Shown here: positions 1-6,048 of the stretch, one piece after another | Numbering within the stretch: the stretch's first letter is position 1 | Layout: every line of letters starts with the position of its first letter | Assembly (NCBI GenBank): GCA_041538025.1 | Contig: JBGOEV010000064.1 | Location: 1-9,772 of the forward strand | Length of the DNA: 9,772 nt | Origin: Thermosaccharophagus gerlachensis | Lineage (GTDB): Bacteria; Armatimonadota; Fervidibacteria; Fervidibacterales; Thermosaccharophagaceae | Reading direction: 5' to 3' | Translations under genes and position numbers: made by a program | The notes under the pieces: generated by a model | Seen by the model: the letters and a program-made list of their open reading frames with translations, nothing else | Database searches by the model: none | What the model was told of the DNA's origin: nothing

Positions 1-1560
1 TACTTCAGCGTTTACCCTTGGGACTTTGATTTGCCCGGTGCTGCGAAGGCGGGGCGAATTTACCAACTTGCTGATGCCATCAAGCATTACCACAAGCTGG
101 GCATGGTAAGTTACACGGCAGAGTCATCTTGCAACTGGGGACCAAACGGGTTGGGCTACTGGATGGCAGCAAAACTGATGTGGAACCCTAAGCTTGACCC
201 GAATGAGTTGGTGAGCGATTTTTGTGAGAAGGCGTTCAAGCGCGCTGCCAAACCGATGAGGCGTCTTTACGAGCGCTGGGGGAAGGGCGAGCGATTCTCC
301 GCACGCAACTTAAAGCTGGCACTGTTGGACTTGCAAGAAGCCTATAGGCAAGAGAGCGATCCGCAAGTTCAGCGTCGGCTCAATAGAGTTGCAATGTATC
401 TACACTGGTTGAGGCTTTGGTTAGACTATGACCGCAGTGCCCGTTGGAATGAGTGGGGTAGAATAGTAACAGCACCACCTGAAGAGATTTTGAAGAATGC
501 CCGTGAGGTCATTGTCTTTTCTCGTCGCATTATGGATACAGGTCTTATCCACACTTTCCCGATGTTGTTCACCGAATGGTTTAACCACAGGTTCGCAGCA
601 TTGAAAAGGTTAGAGGGTGTGGACTTCAAACAAGTGGAAGCATGGAAGAAGGAGCGGACAGATATACCGACGGATGATGAGGTGCAACAATTCTTTGCTG
701 ACGACTTGAAAAGGTTTTCTGATTTAGTGGCGGTGGAGATACTCGGGCGCCAGTTTAGTGGTCGGCTTGTGCCCATCTCTCAAAGGCTACCGCAGGCAGT
801 GAAGGCGTGGAGTAATGTAAAGCGCTCTCCATTGTTTGTTGAAAGCGGTGTGCACTACTTCTTCGGACGCAAAGGAGAGGAATTGGAACTTACATACACC
901 CCATTTGATCCCGGGCATACTGTTGATTGCCGTTGGACTTTAAAGCGGGTGGACCGACAAGAACAAGTGATAGCGCAAGGAGAGGTGAAGGCGGAAAGAG
1001 GGAAGCCTGCCACTATCAAGCTGAGCATCCCAACGGATGGTATTTACGCTTTTGACCCCGGCACGGGTTACTGGAAAGCAGCACAAATTGGATTTGATGA
1101 GCGTCCCCTTTCAGTTTGGTGCGGTCGTTATGATGAGCCTGGGAAGCCAAGACAAATACCACTACGGTTATGGTTGCCGAGGGGCGAGCCACTTTACTTC
1201 TTTGTTCCAAAAGGCACAAAGCACTTTGTTATTGGCATTGTAAGCGGTGGTAACCCATACACAACTTTGGTTGTTGAGACAGCCGATGGAGAAACAGTCG
1301 TTAAAGAGAAGGTTGTTTCAGGTGACCAGATTTCGGTCATTGTTGATGAAGATGTGCGCCAGTATGGGGCAATCTCGGAGATGGCGAAGTGGGCAATCTT
1401 ACCTGCGCATGAAAAATCCGTGAATGTTCCGAAGGGCAAGGATGGACAGATTTGGCGACTGCGGTTGAACAGCTTGCGTTGCGTCGTTGAGCTTTACGAT
1501 ATCCCACCTTACTTGGCACGCCACCCCGCTGAATTGCTTGTGCCTGAAGATGCCTTGTGA
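1..1560 (+). CDS. DUF4838 domain protein, C-terminal part (5' end outside window)
   Basis: The reading frame is open from base 1 and ends at TGA 1558-1560, giving 519 residues without the true start. The first codons (Y-F-S-V-Y-P-W-D) are continuous with the rest, so the in-frame TTG at 31 is not a credible start. Residues 1-90 carry the features I associate with the C-terminal half of DUF4838: a helix-rich region with W-G-P-N-G-L-G-Y near residues 56-63, then A-A-K-L-M-W-N-P and an F-C-E-K-A-F segment. Residues 300-519 are strand-rich and resemble a beta-sandwich accessory domain. DUF4838 proteins are usually large, often exported, and found beside glycoside hydrolases; they are regarded as alpha-glucuronidase-like, but their substrate is unknown. 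The signal peptide and any catalytic acids would lie upstream of the window. Family call is good; activity is inferred only. Confidence 0.8.
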   Translation, partial: YFSVYPWDFDLPGAAKAGRIYQLADAIKHYHKLGMVSYTAESSCNWGPNGLGYWMAAKLMWNPKLDPNELVSDFCEKAFKRAAKPMRRLYERWGKGERFSARNLKLALLDLQEAYRQESDPQVQRRLNRVAMYLHWLRLWLDYDRSARWNEWGRIVTAPPEEILKNAREVIVFSRRIMDTGLIHTFPMLFTEWFNHRFAALKRLEGVDFKQVEAWKKERTDIPTDDEVQQFFADDLKRFSDLVAVEILGRQFSGRLVPISQRLPQAVKAWSNVKRSPLFVESGVHYFFGRKGEELELTYTPFDPGHTVDCRWTLKRVDRQEQVIAQGEVKAERGKPATIKLSIPTDGIYAFDPGTGYWKAAQIGFDERPLSVWCGRYDEPGKPRQIPLRLWLPRGEPLYFFVPKGTKHFVIGIVSGGNPYTTLVVETADGETVVKEKVVSGDQISVIVDEDVRQYGAISEMAKWAILPAHEKSVNVPKGKDGQIWRLRLNSLRCVVELYDIPPYLARHPAELLVPEDAL

Positions 1561-1601
1561 TCAATCGTTTGAGCGCGTTACCGAAGATAAAATGTCATAG
1601 T

Positions 1602-1618
1602 GATGCGAAGCGTCGTTT
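1602..1618 (+). terminator. Weak hairpin between convergent genes, possible terminator
   Basis: GATGC (1602-1606) can pair with GCGTC (1610-1614) around a GAA loop, with one G-T wobble, followed by GTTT. It lies in the 60-base gap between the convergent ends of the DUF4838 gene and the dehydrogenase gene, where a terminator is expected. The stem is short and the T-run poor, so this is a tentative call. No better hairpin is visible in the gap. Confidence 0.2.
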
Positions 1619-1620
1619 AG

Positions 1621-2634
1621 TTAAAAGCTCACATTCACTGCTTGCCCACTCGCTACTGCTTTATATGCTGCTTCGGTGACTGCGATGACCTTCATTGCTT
1701 CTTCAGGTGGGCTTTCATTCTCTGCCCTCCCGAGCACTACATCAATGAAATGGCGGTCTGGATTGGATGATGGTGGCATCTCCGATTGCTCAACCGTTCT
1801 CCACTCTACACTCCAAGGTTTATCTGGATGTTGTTTGCCTATCATAACCTTTTCGTGTTCAAGGCGGATCATGCCATCGTCGCCGATGAATGTGTAGTGC
1901 TCAAGGTAATCAATCGCATTTCCTACAGCTACCACTGATGCTAAAGCGCTGTTCTCAAACTTTATGCCGACTACACCGTTGATCTCAACAGGTGCTCCAT
2001 CGTTGCTCATTGTTGCAGTCACTTGAACTGGATTTGATGGAGTGCTCCAAAGCACGATATCAAATATGTGGCTCCCTGAATCTATGAGGAAGCCACCACC
2101 ACTTATCTTTGGATCTTGTCGCCATGTCCCTGCGGTCCTACGCTGCCAATTCTCACTTACGAAGGCTTCAACAAATTTTAGTGTCCCCAAGTTGCCCTTC
2201 ATGATTTGTTCCCTTATGAAGCGGAAGTGAGACATGAAGCGCCTTTGGTAGCTGACAACTACAACCTTCCCATGTTGGTGCATCGCATTGATGACTCTCT
2301 TCGCCTCACTGGTTTTGACTACTATTGGCTTTTCGGTCAGCACATGAAGGTTATGCTCAAGCGCTGTCAGAATCTGCTCACAGTGAAATGAATGAGGTGA
2401 GAGGATGAGAACAGCATCCATGTCAACGCGCTCAAGCATCTCATGCCAATCGGCGAAAACAGTCTCACCCTCCTTAACGGTTAGCCCGCATTCTTCCGCC
2501 ATGCGTTTTGCAGCATCTATGTTTGGGTCAGCGAAGGCGACCACTTTTGCTTCGCTGACACTTCTGAGGTTGTATAAGTGCGTTTTTGCTATGACACCAC
2601 AACCTATGAAGCCAAGCTTAATCTCAAGCGCCAT
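1621..2634 (-). CDS. Gfo/Idh/MocA family NAD(P)-dependent oxidoreductase
   Basis: A complete 337-residue protein, the usual length for this family. Residues 7-18 hold the Rossmann dinucleotide-binding turn (G-F-I-G-C-G-V-I-A). D36 ends the second strand and probably helps choose NAD over NADP. The family's E-K-P motif is at 101-103, its lysine being the usual catalytic residue. G-G-G-F-L-I-D-S-G-S-H at 179-189 supplies the conserved Asp and His of the active site in the C-terminal alpha/beta domain. Such enzymes oxidise or reduce a hydroxyl of a sugar or polyol, probably in the cytoplasm, since no signal peptide is seen. The start ATG (2634-2632) has a GGTGGA ribosome site 6 bases upstream. 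It lies 31 bases downstream of the isomerase/epimerase gene on the same strand, so the two are probably co-transcribed. By analogy with YcjS-type enzymes it may make 3-keto sugars, but the substrate cannot be read from sequence. Confidence 0.93.
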   Translation of the reverse strand: MALEIKLGFIGCGVIAKTHLYNLRSVSEAKVVAFADPNIDAAKRMAEECGLTVKEGETVFADWHEMLERVDMDAVLILSPHSFHCEQILTALEHNLHVLTEKPIVVKTSEAKRVINAMHQHGKVVVVSYQRRFMSHFRFIREQIMKGNLGTLKFVEAFVSENWQRRTAGTWRQDPKISGGGFLIDSGSHIFDIVLWSTPSNPVQVTATMSNDGAPVEINGVVGIKFENSALASVVAVGNAIDYLEHYTFIGDDGMIRLEHEKVMIGKQHPDKPWSVEWRTVEQSEMPPSSNPDRHFIDVVLGRAENESPPEEAMKVIAVTEAAYKAVASGQAVNVSF

Positions 2635-2665
2635 CCCACTTCCACCGTATTTGCAATCTTTCGCA

Positions 2666-3427
2666 TTATATCAATCCTATGGCTTTAAGGTTTTCAAGGC
2701 AGCGGCGAACACATTCAAGTGGTGCATACGCATAACTTTCTTGTTCAACGATGAACCATTCCGTCCCGCCAACTGTATCACACAACTCAAACATTTCCTT
2801 CCAATTAATTTCACCTTCGCCGACGATGGCATTTGGGTTTGTTGATGAGAACTCTTTAACATGGATTGATTTAGCTCTCCCTGGGTAGCGCTTAATTACC
2901 TCAAGCAGTTCGTCTGCTCTTGCCCCACCATGCATTGCGTTACCAGTGTCAAGCTGCATGACTACATCTTGCTTTGTTGCGCTGAAAAGTATATCCCACG
3001 GCAGTTCACCATCTATGCGTTGGAACTCAATTGCGTGATTATGGTATCCAACGAACATGCCCTCGGGCTTAACCTTTTCCGAGATTTCGTTGAAGCAGTC
3101 AGCGAGTCTGCGCCAATCGTCTTTTGTTCGCCTCCATTCTTCACTTACAGCTGGCACTATGAGGTATTTGTTTCCGAGTATGTGATTGAACTCAATCGTT
3201 TTTTGAAGCTCATCACCAAGCAATGTTTCAAGCGGTATGTGAGTGCCTGCTACTTGCAACCCAAGGTCGTCAAGCATGTTACGCAACTCCTTTGCGTTGC
3301 GACCGTGGTAGCCAGCAAACTCAACTGCCATGTAGCCCATTTGAGCTACTGCCTTTAATGTTGCCTCAAGATCTTTGGCACAATCTTCACGAACTGAATA
3401 AAGTTGGAGCGCCACCTTTCGCTTCAT
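2666..3427 (-). CDS. Sugar phosphate isomerase/epimerase-like TIM barrel protein
   Basis: A complete 253-residue protein of the xylose isomerase-like/AP endonuclease 2 TIM-barrel family, of normal length. The start V-A-L-Q-L-Y-S-V-R (5-13) is typical strand 1. Likely metal and substrate residues are in Y-H-N-H (128-131), M-Q-L-D-T-G-N (157-163, D160), H-V-K-E-F (189-193), G-E-G-E-I-N-W (203-209) and V-E-Q-E (227-230). Members isomerise or epimerise free or keto sugars using a divalent metal. The ATG at 3427-3425 is fixed by an ideal Shine-Dalgarno site (AGGAGGTGA, 3443-3435) 7 bases away. It is the first gene of a two-gene unit with the Gfo/Idh/MocA dehydrogenase. That pairing recurs in bacterial sugar operons, for example ycjR/ycjS, where a keto sugar from the dehydrogenase is epimerised. 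The exact substrate is unknown. A palindrome and promoter candidate lie immediately upstream. Confidence 0.92.
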   Translation of the reverse strand: MKRKVALQLYSVREDCAKDLEATLKAVAQMGYMAVEFAGYHGRNAKELRNMLDDLGLQVAGTHIPLETLLGDELQKTIEFNHILGNKYLIVPAVSEEWRRTKDDWRRLADCFNEISEKVKPEGMFVGYHNHAIEFQRIDGELPWDILFSATKQDVVMQLDTGNAMHGGARADELLEVIKRYPGRAKSIHVKEFSSTNPNAIVGEGEINWKEMFELCDTVGGTEWFIVEQESYAYAPLECVRRCLENLKAIGLI

Positions 3428-3449
3428 CCCACTGTCACCTCCTCGCCCA

Positions 3450-3469
3450 CAAACACAAAATTGTGTTTG
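3450..3469 (-). promoter_or_regulatory. Perfect 9-bp-arm palindrome, probable operator of the sugar operon
   Basis: CAAACACAA (3450-3458) and TTGTGTTTG (3461-3469) are exact inverted repeats around a 2-base AA centre. The element lies 6 bases upstream of the Shine-Dalgarno site of the isomerase/epimerase gene and downstream of the promoter candidate at 3495-3503. A 20-bp site with a 2-bp centre is the shape bound by dimeric repressors such as LacI, ROK or GntR members. It would sit in the leader, where binding could block transcription. As RNA it would need a 2-base loop and has no T-run, so an operator is likelier than a terminator. The regulator is not identified in the window. Confidence 0.6.
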
Positions 3470-3494
3470 AACTGCGTTTGAGCTATCGCTTTAA

Positions 3495-3503
3495 ATGATA
3501 GCA
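3495..3503 (-). promoter_or_regulatory. Extended -10 promoter candidate for the sugar operon
   Basis: On the minus strand, TGC followed by TATCAT (3503-3495) forms a TGn-extended -10 box with 5 of 6 bases matching consensus. The expected start of transcription is near 3488, leaving about 60 bases of leader that includes the palindrome. At 17-bp spacing the -35 position reads AAATAA, which is poor; extended -10 promoters often lack a good -35. The box lies in an inverted repeat, GCTATC (3482-3487) and GATAGC (3497-3502). It could also be read through from the tRNA gene upstream. Confidence 0.4.
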
Positions 3504-3517
3504 CAAGATGGCACAAG
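3501..3517 (-). repeat. Direct repeat of 7 bp, one helical turn apart
   Basis: GCACAAG occurs at 3501-3507 and again at 3511-3517, 10 bases from start to start, so both copies face the same side of the DNA. They fill the 17-bp interval upstream of the -10 candidate of the sugar operon, where an activator or a second repressor contact could sit. Function is inferred from position only, and two short copies can occur by chance. Confidence 0.35.
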
Positions 3518-3540
3518 TTATTTTATCCCCCTACTGCGCT

Positions 3541-3552
3541 AAAAAAGAAAAA
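3541..3552 (-). other. T-rich trailer after tRNA-Leu
   Basis: Directly after the encoded CCA of the tRNA, the minus-strand transcript reads T5-C-T6. No hairpin other than the tRNA itself precedes it. It could release polymerase, with the tRNA fold acting as the stem, or mark the start of 3' trailer processing. If termination is incomplete, the sugar operon would also be transcribed from the tRNA promoter. Confidence 0.35.
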
Positions 3553-3640
3553 TGGTGCCGAGGGCGGGAGTCGAACCCGCACGGGCGTCGAGCCCAGGGG
3601 ATTTTGAGTCCCCCGCGTCTGCCAGTTCCGCCACCTCGGC
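3553..3640 (-). tRNA. tRNA-Leu, anticodon CAA, with encoded CCA
   Basis: The minus strand folds into a class II tRNA of 88 bases including CCA. The acceptor stem pairs GCCGAGG with CCTCGGC. The anticodon stem GGGGA/TCCCC encloses the loop C-T-C-A-A-A-A, so the anticodon is CAA (3606-3604), reading the leucine codon UUG. The long variable arm (GGGC, TCGA loop, GCCC) is expected of tRNA-Leu. The T-arm GCGGG-TTCGACT-CCCGC is canonical. The discriminator base is A, as leucyl-tRNA synthetase requires, and CCA is encoded at 3555-3553. The gene stands alone, transcribed away from the folate-ligase-like gene. All arms are intact. UUG is visibly frequent in the neighbouring genes. Confidence 0.97.
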
Positions 3641-3647
3641 ATGCTTC

Positions 3648-3671
3648 CAAATGCGTATTATATGGCATTTG
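3648..3671. repeat. Perfect 7-bp inverted repeat over the tRNA-Leu -10 box
   Basis: CAAATGC (3648-3654) and GCATTTG (3665-3671) are exact inverted repeats separated by 10 bases that contain the tRNA promoter's TATAAT. Arm centres are 17 bp apart, within the range for a dimeric regulator contacting successive major grooves, and bound protein would cover the -10 box and start site. The repeat is also only about 35 bp upstream of the divergent gene at 3706, so it could influence both. No function is proven. Confidence 0.45.
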
Positions 3672-3685
3672 TCTACCACTGTAAA
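3657..3685 (-). promoter_or_regulatory. Sigma-70-type promoter of tRNA-Leu
   Basis: On the minus strand a -35 box TTTACA (3685-3680, 4 of 6 consensus bases) and a perfect -10 box TATAAT (3662-3657) are 17 bp apart. The predicted transcript starts near 3650, about 10 bases before the tRNA 5' end at 3640. This is the strongest promoter visible in the window, as expected for a stable RNA gene. Its -10 box lies between the arms of the inverted repeat at 3648-3671. Confidence 0.8.
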
Positions 3686-3705
3686 CACCATGCGAGGTGC
3701 GTCAC

Positions 3706-4383
3706 ATGAGTGAACTTCCGCATCACATAAAACTTTTGAGAGTGATGAAGAAGAGGGAGCGCATTAGAAGGCGTGTTTGGTGGTTGCTCGAAACCCACGG
3801 TGTAGCTACATTCCCATTTCCTGTTTTTGGGCGAGTGCCAAATTTCATCGGGGCAAAAGAAGCTGCAACAATCCTCTCTCAAACAGAAGAGTTCAAATCG
3901 GCAGTTTGCGTCTATTGCACACTTGACCATCCGCTTCTGCATGTGCGCAAATTAGTCTTACAGCACAAGAAGAAGCTTGCGACTGCGCTTCCCAAGCTGA
4001 GAGGGCTGATTGAGATTAATGAACACAGGCATATTGAAAGCGCTGCATCTGTTGATGGCTTTGAGCGATATGGCAAACCGCTTCAAACAATAGTTGATCT
4101 CTTCATTGTTGGTAGCGTTGCTGTTGATAGGTTTGGCAATCGCTTGGGTGTTGGGAAAGGGTTCACAGACTTAGAATGGATGTGCCTTTACGAGAATGGG
4201 CTTTTGCGCGCAAACTGCAAAGTGGTCACACTGGTTCATCCACTTCAAATCGTTGAGGACTTGAAACAATACGCACTTGAGAGTGATCTGAAGGTAGATA
4301 TGATCGTAACGCCCGACGAGGTGATCAAGGTAAACGGGCAGCCAAGACGATGTGGCGGGCTTTCTAAATCGGTTTCACTTTGA
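3706..4383 (+). CDS. 5-formyltetrahydrofolate cyclo-ligase-like protein (MTHFSD type)
   Basis: A 225-residue protein of the 5-formyl-THF cyclo-ligase superfamily (COG0212), closer to the branch of the animal protein MTHFSD than to classic MTHFS/YgfA. Diagnostic segments are F-P-F-P-V-F-G-R-V-P-N-F-I-G-A (37-51), D-H-P (75-77), V-G-S-V-A-V (135-140) and G-V-G-K-G-F-T-D-L-E (148-157), the last matching the glycine-rich nucleotide/folate-binding loop. Classic members close 5-formyl-THF to 5,10-methenyl-THF using ATP; whether this branch does so is unknown. A GTG at 3697 is in frame, but GAGGTG at 3694-3699 is an ideal ribosome site 6 bases before ATG 3706, so I place the start there. The protein looks cytoplasmic. 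It diverges from tRNA-Leu and precedes the TPR pair, whose first gene starts 77 bases after its stop. Confidence 0.85.
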   Translation: MSELPHHIKLLRVMKKRERIRRRVWWLLETHGVATFPFPVFGRVPNFIGAKEAATILSQTEEFKSAVCVYCTLDHPLLHVRKLVLQHKKKLATALPKLRGLIEINEHRHIESAASVDGFERYGKPLQTIVDLFIVGSVAVDRFGNRLGVGKGFTDLEWMCLYENGLLRANCKVVTLVHPLQIVEDLKQYALESDLKVDMIVTPDEVIKVNGQPRRCGGLSKSVSL

Positions 4384-4460
4384 TAGGTGATGGGTAAACT
4401 GTTCGTGACAGCGAAACAAGGCTGTCAAATGCAGTGTGAACAAACGAAGGTGAAAGAACG

Positions 4461-6035
4461 ATGTATTGTAACAGGTGCGGACAGCTTGTTCCAAGGGGTA
4501 GCAAGTTTTGTAGGAACTGCGGTATGAGGCTTGATGTGCCGGGTGCTGCAACCATACTCCCAGACGATTTTTATATGGCACAGCCACAGCAGGAGACTCA
4601 GAAGGCAAAGGAAATATTCAACCAAGCTCTCGAAGCGTTTGAGAATGGGGATTTAAACAAGGCTATCTCTCTTTGCAAGGAAGCCGTCAAACACGACCCA
4701 AATTATGCTCCCATCCATTCCGTCCTTGGAATGCTTTACGAAAGAATAGGTGACAAAAAGGCAGCGTATGCCGAATACGAGATAGCGCTTCGGCTCAACC
4801 CTAACGGGGCTGCTGATAGGGATGCATTGAAACGCTTACGTAAAGAACTTGGACTGCCAAACGGTGAGCCAACACAACATGCTGCACCTATGCATATACG
4901 CTCTTTACCGCTTATTGCTGTCACTACATTCGCTATAGCGCTCATGTTCTTCGTGCGCGCTGTTCACAAGCCAAAGCCATCGGAGATCAAAATGAGCACA
5001 TCTTCAATTCCGACATCAATTCATTCATCCACTGAACAACAGCCAAACATTCAGCAAATGCAACAGGTTCAGCGCATCCTCGTTGATGCAATCAACGCAA
5101 AACAAAGGGGCGATTACAATGAAGCCCTCAAACTGCTCTATCAAGCTCAAAGCCTATCTCCAAATGATCAACGAATACGCAAACTCATAAACGAGGTTGA
5201 AAGCGAGAGGGTAAGGTTAGCTATAGCTCAAGGCTCACAAGCTCAACCTGTTCAACCTACTCAACCTCCATCCACACGAAGGCAAATTGGTTCATCACTG
5301 CCAGTCCTTCCGCCACCAAGCTTGCAAGAGGTGGGCAGTGAACAGCGGGCAGGTCAACATAGGGAACAACAGCCATCACAGCATGCGCGCACGTATGCGC
5401 AACCACCTCAATCAACTCAACCAACTCAACCAACTCAGCAACCACAGCTATGGCAACAACAGCAACAACAGCCACAGCTGTTCGTAATGCCACAACCTAC
5501 GCAACCATTCTACTATCAGCCACTATACTCGGTGCGTCCTCCTACAATGCCTCAACCACAGCAGCAACAGTTTGTGCAACAACCACCGCAACCACAACAA
5601 GGTAGCGAAGTTGGTGGCGGAAGAATAGTTGTGCGGGTTGGGGGAAGGAAAGAAGATACACAGCGTGAAGGTATGCAGCAACCGCTCAAAGAAGAAAAAC
5701 GCCAAGAGCCACAACAGATTGCAGCAAGCCCACAGTTAAGTGTTGATGATTTGGAGAGACAGGCGATTGAAATGCATTACGCTGGCAAGCTTGACTCAGC
5801 TATCTCACTTTACCTTCGAGCGCTTGAGCTAAACAAGGACATAGCGAGGGAAGGCAGGTTAAGACAAAACCTCGCAGATGCATACAGACAAAGTAACAGG
5901 TTGAGAGAAGCAGCGCGTGAATATAGGCGAGCCATTGAGGCTTACCAAAGACAACTCAAGCAAGGCGTCGGTGATCAAACTGAGATAGAGATTGCCATAA
6001 GGGCGTGCAAACAAGGTTTAGAGTTGTGCAAGTAA
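4461..6035 (+). CDS. Zinc-ribbon, TPR and Gln/Pro-rich single-pass membrane protein
   Basis: A 524-residue protein with a mosaic build. Residues 1-24 form a zinc ribbon with paired cysteines at C3/C6 and C17/C20. Two TPR repeats follow (about 47-114, with the A-Y-A-E-Y-E-I-A-L-R-L-N-P ending). Residues 149-166 are one hydrophobic membrane span. A third TPR-like unit covers about 203-236. Residues 260-385 are low-complexity Gln/Pro. The C-terminus (429-498) has two more TPR-like units. The N-terminus is probably cytoplasmic because the zinc ribbon is there, which would put the Q/P linker and last TPRs outside the membrane; charges beside the span do not settle this. TPRs bind proteins, so a scaffold role is likely, but no partner or pathway is recognisable. 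ATG 4461 has GAAGGTGA (4446-4453) 7 bases upstream. The next gene starts 13 bases after this stop, implying co-translation. Confidence 0.85.
   Translation: MYCNRCGQLVPRGSKFCRNCGMRLDVPGAATILPDDFYMAQPQQETQKAKEIFNQALEAFENGDLNKAISLCKEAVKHDPNYAPIHSVLGMLYERIGDKKAAYAEYEIALRLNPNGAADRDALKRLRKELGLPNGEPTQHAAPMHIRSLPLIAVTTFAIALMFFVRAVHKPKPSEIKMSTSSIPTSIHSSTEQQPNIQQMQQVQRILVDAINAKQRGDYNEALKLLYQAQSLSPNDQRIRKLINEVESERVRLAIAQGSQAQPVQPTQPPSTRRQIGSSLPVLPPPSLQEVGSEQRAGQHREQQPSQHARTYAQPPQSTQPTQPTQQPQLWQQQQQQPQLFVMPQPTQPFYYQPLYSVRPPTMPQPQQQQFVQQPPQPQQGSEVGGGRIVVRVGGRKEDTQREGMQQPLKEEKRQEPQQIAASPQLSVDDLERQAIEMHYAGKLDSAISLYLRALELNKDIAREGRLRQNLADAYRQSNRLREAAREYRRAIEAYQRQLKQGVGDQTEIEIAIRACKQGLELCK
5244..5270 (+). repeat. 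Short 9-bp-period tandem repeat, coding Q-P-x
   Basis: Three 9-base units starting CAACCT (5244, 5253, 5262) encode Q-P-V, Q-P-T, Q-P-P. They lie at the start of the Gln/Pro-rich linker of the zinc-ribbon TPR protein. The length is a multiple of three, so unit gain or loss would keep the frame. Confidence 0.6.
5413..5439 (+). repeat. 9-bp tandem repeat, coding T-Q-P
   Basis: Three consecutive 9-base units, two exact CAACTCAAC copies and one CAACTCAGC, encode repeated T-Q-P. CAA/CAG-rich trinucleotide tracts follow to about 5475 and again at 5559-5600. The stretch is a plausible site for replication slippage that changes linker length without breaking the frame. Confidence 0.65.
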
Positions 6036-6048
6036 GGTGAGTTTAAGC

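Noticed and set aside
31..33. TTG as start codon of the left-edge gene
   Set aside because: The frame is open back to base 1, the upstream codons fit the family, and no Shine-Dalgarno site precedes the TTG. The gene is simply truncated by the window.
2930..3358. 142-codon plus-strand frame opposite the isomerase/epimerase gene
   Set aside because: It is antisense to a clearly conserved enzyme gene, has no ribosome site and encodes no recognisable protein.
3450..3469. Reading the palindrome as an intrinsic terminator
   Set aside because: It would need a 2-base loop, is AT-rich, lacks a T-run, and lies just before an ideal ribosome site of a gene on the same strand.
3697..3705. GTG start for the folate-ligase-like gene
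   Set aside because: The GTG is part of the GAGGTG ribosome site that fits ATG 3706; starting there would leave no site of its own.
4390..4527. 45-codon frame overlapping the start of the zinc-ribbon gene
   Set aside because: The AGGTG before it is too close to the ATG, it overlaps the well-supported ATG 4461 gene by 67 bases, and its sequence resembles no family I know.
5257..5493. Val/Ala-rich minus-strand frame that looks like a membrane protein
   Set aside because: It is the complement of the CAA/CCA-rich Gln/Pro linker, where reverse codons give Leu/Val/Trp by composition alone.
6037..6048. GTG start for the second TPR gene
   Set aside because: The GTG lies within AAGGTGAG, which is well spaced for ATG 6049; the ATG start also gives a cleaner signal peptide.
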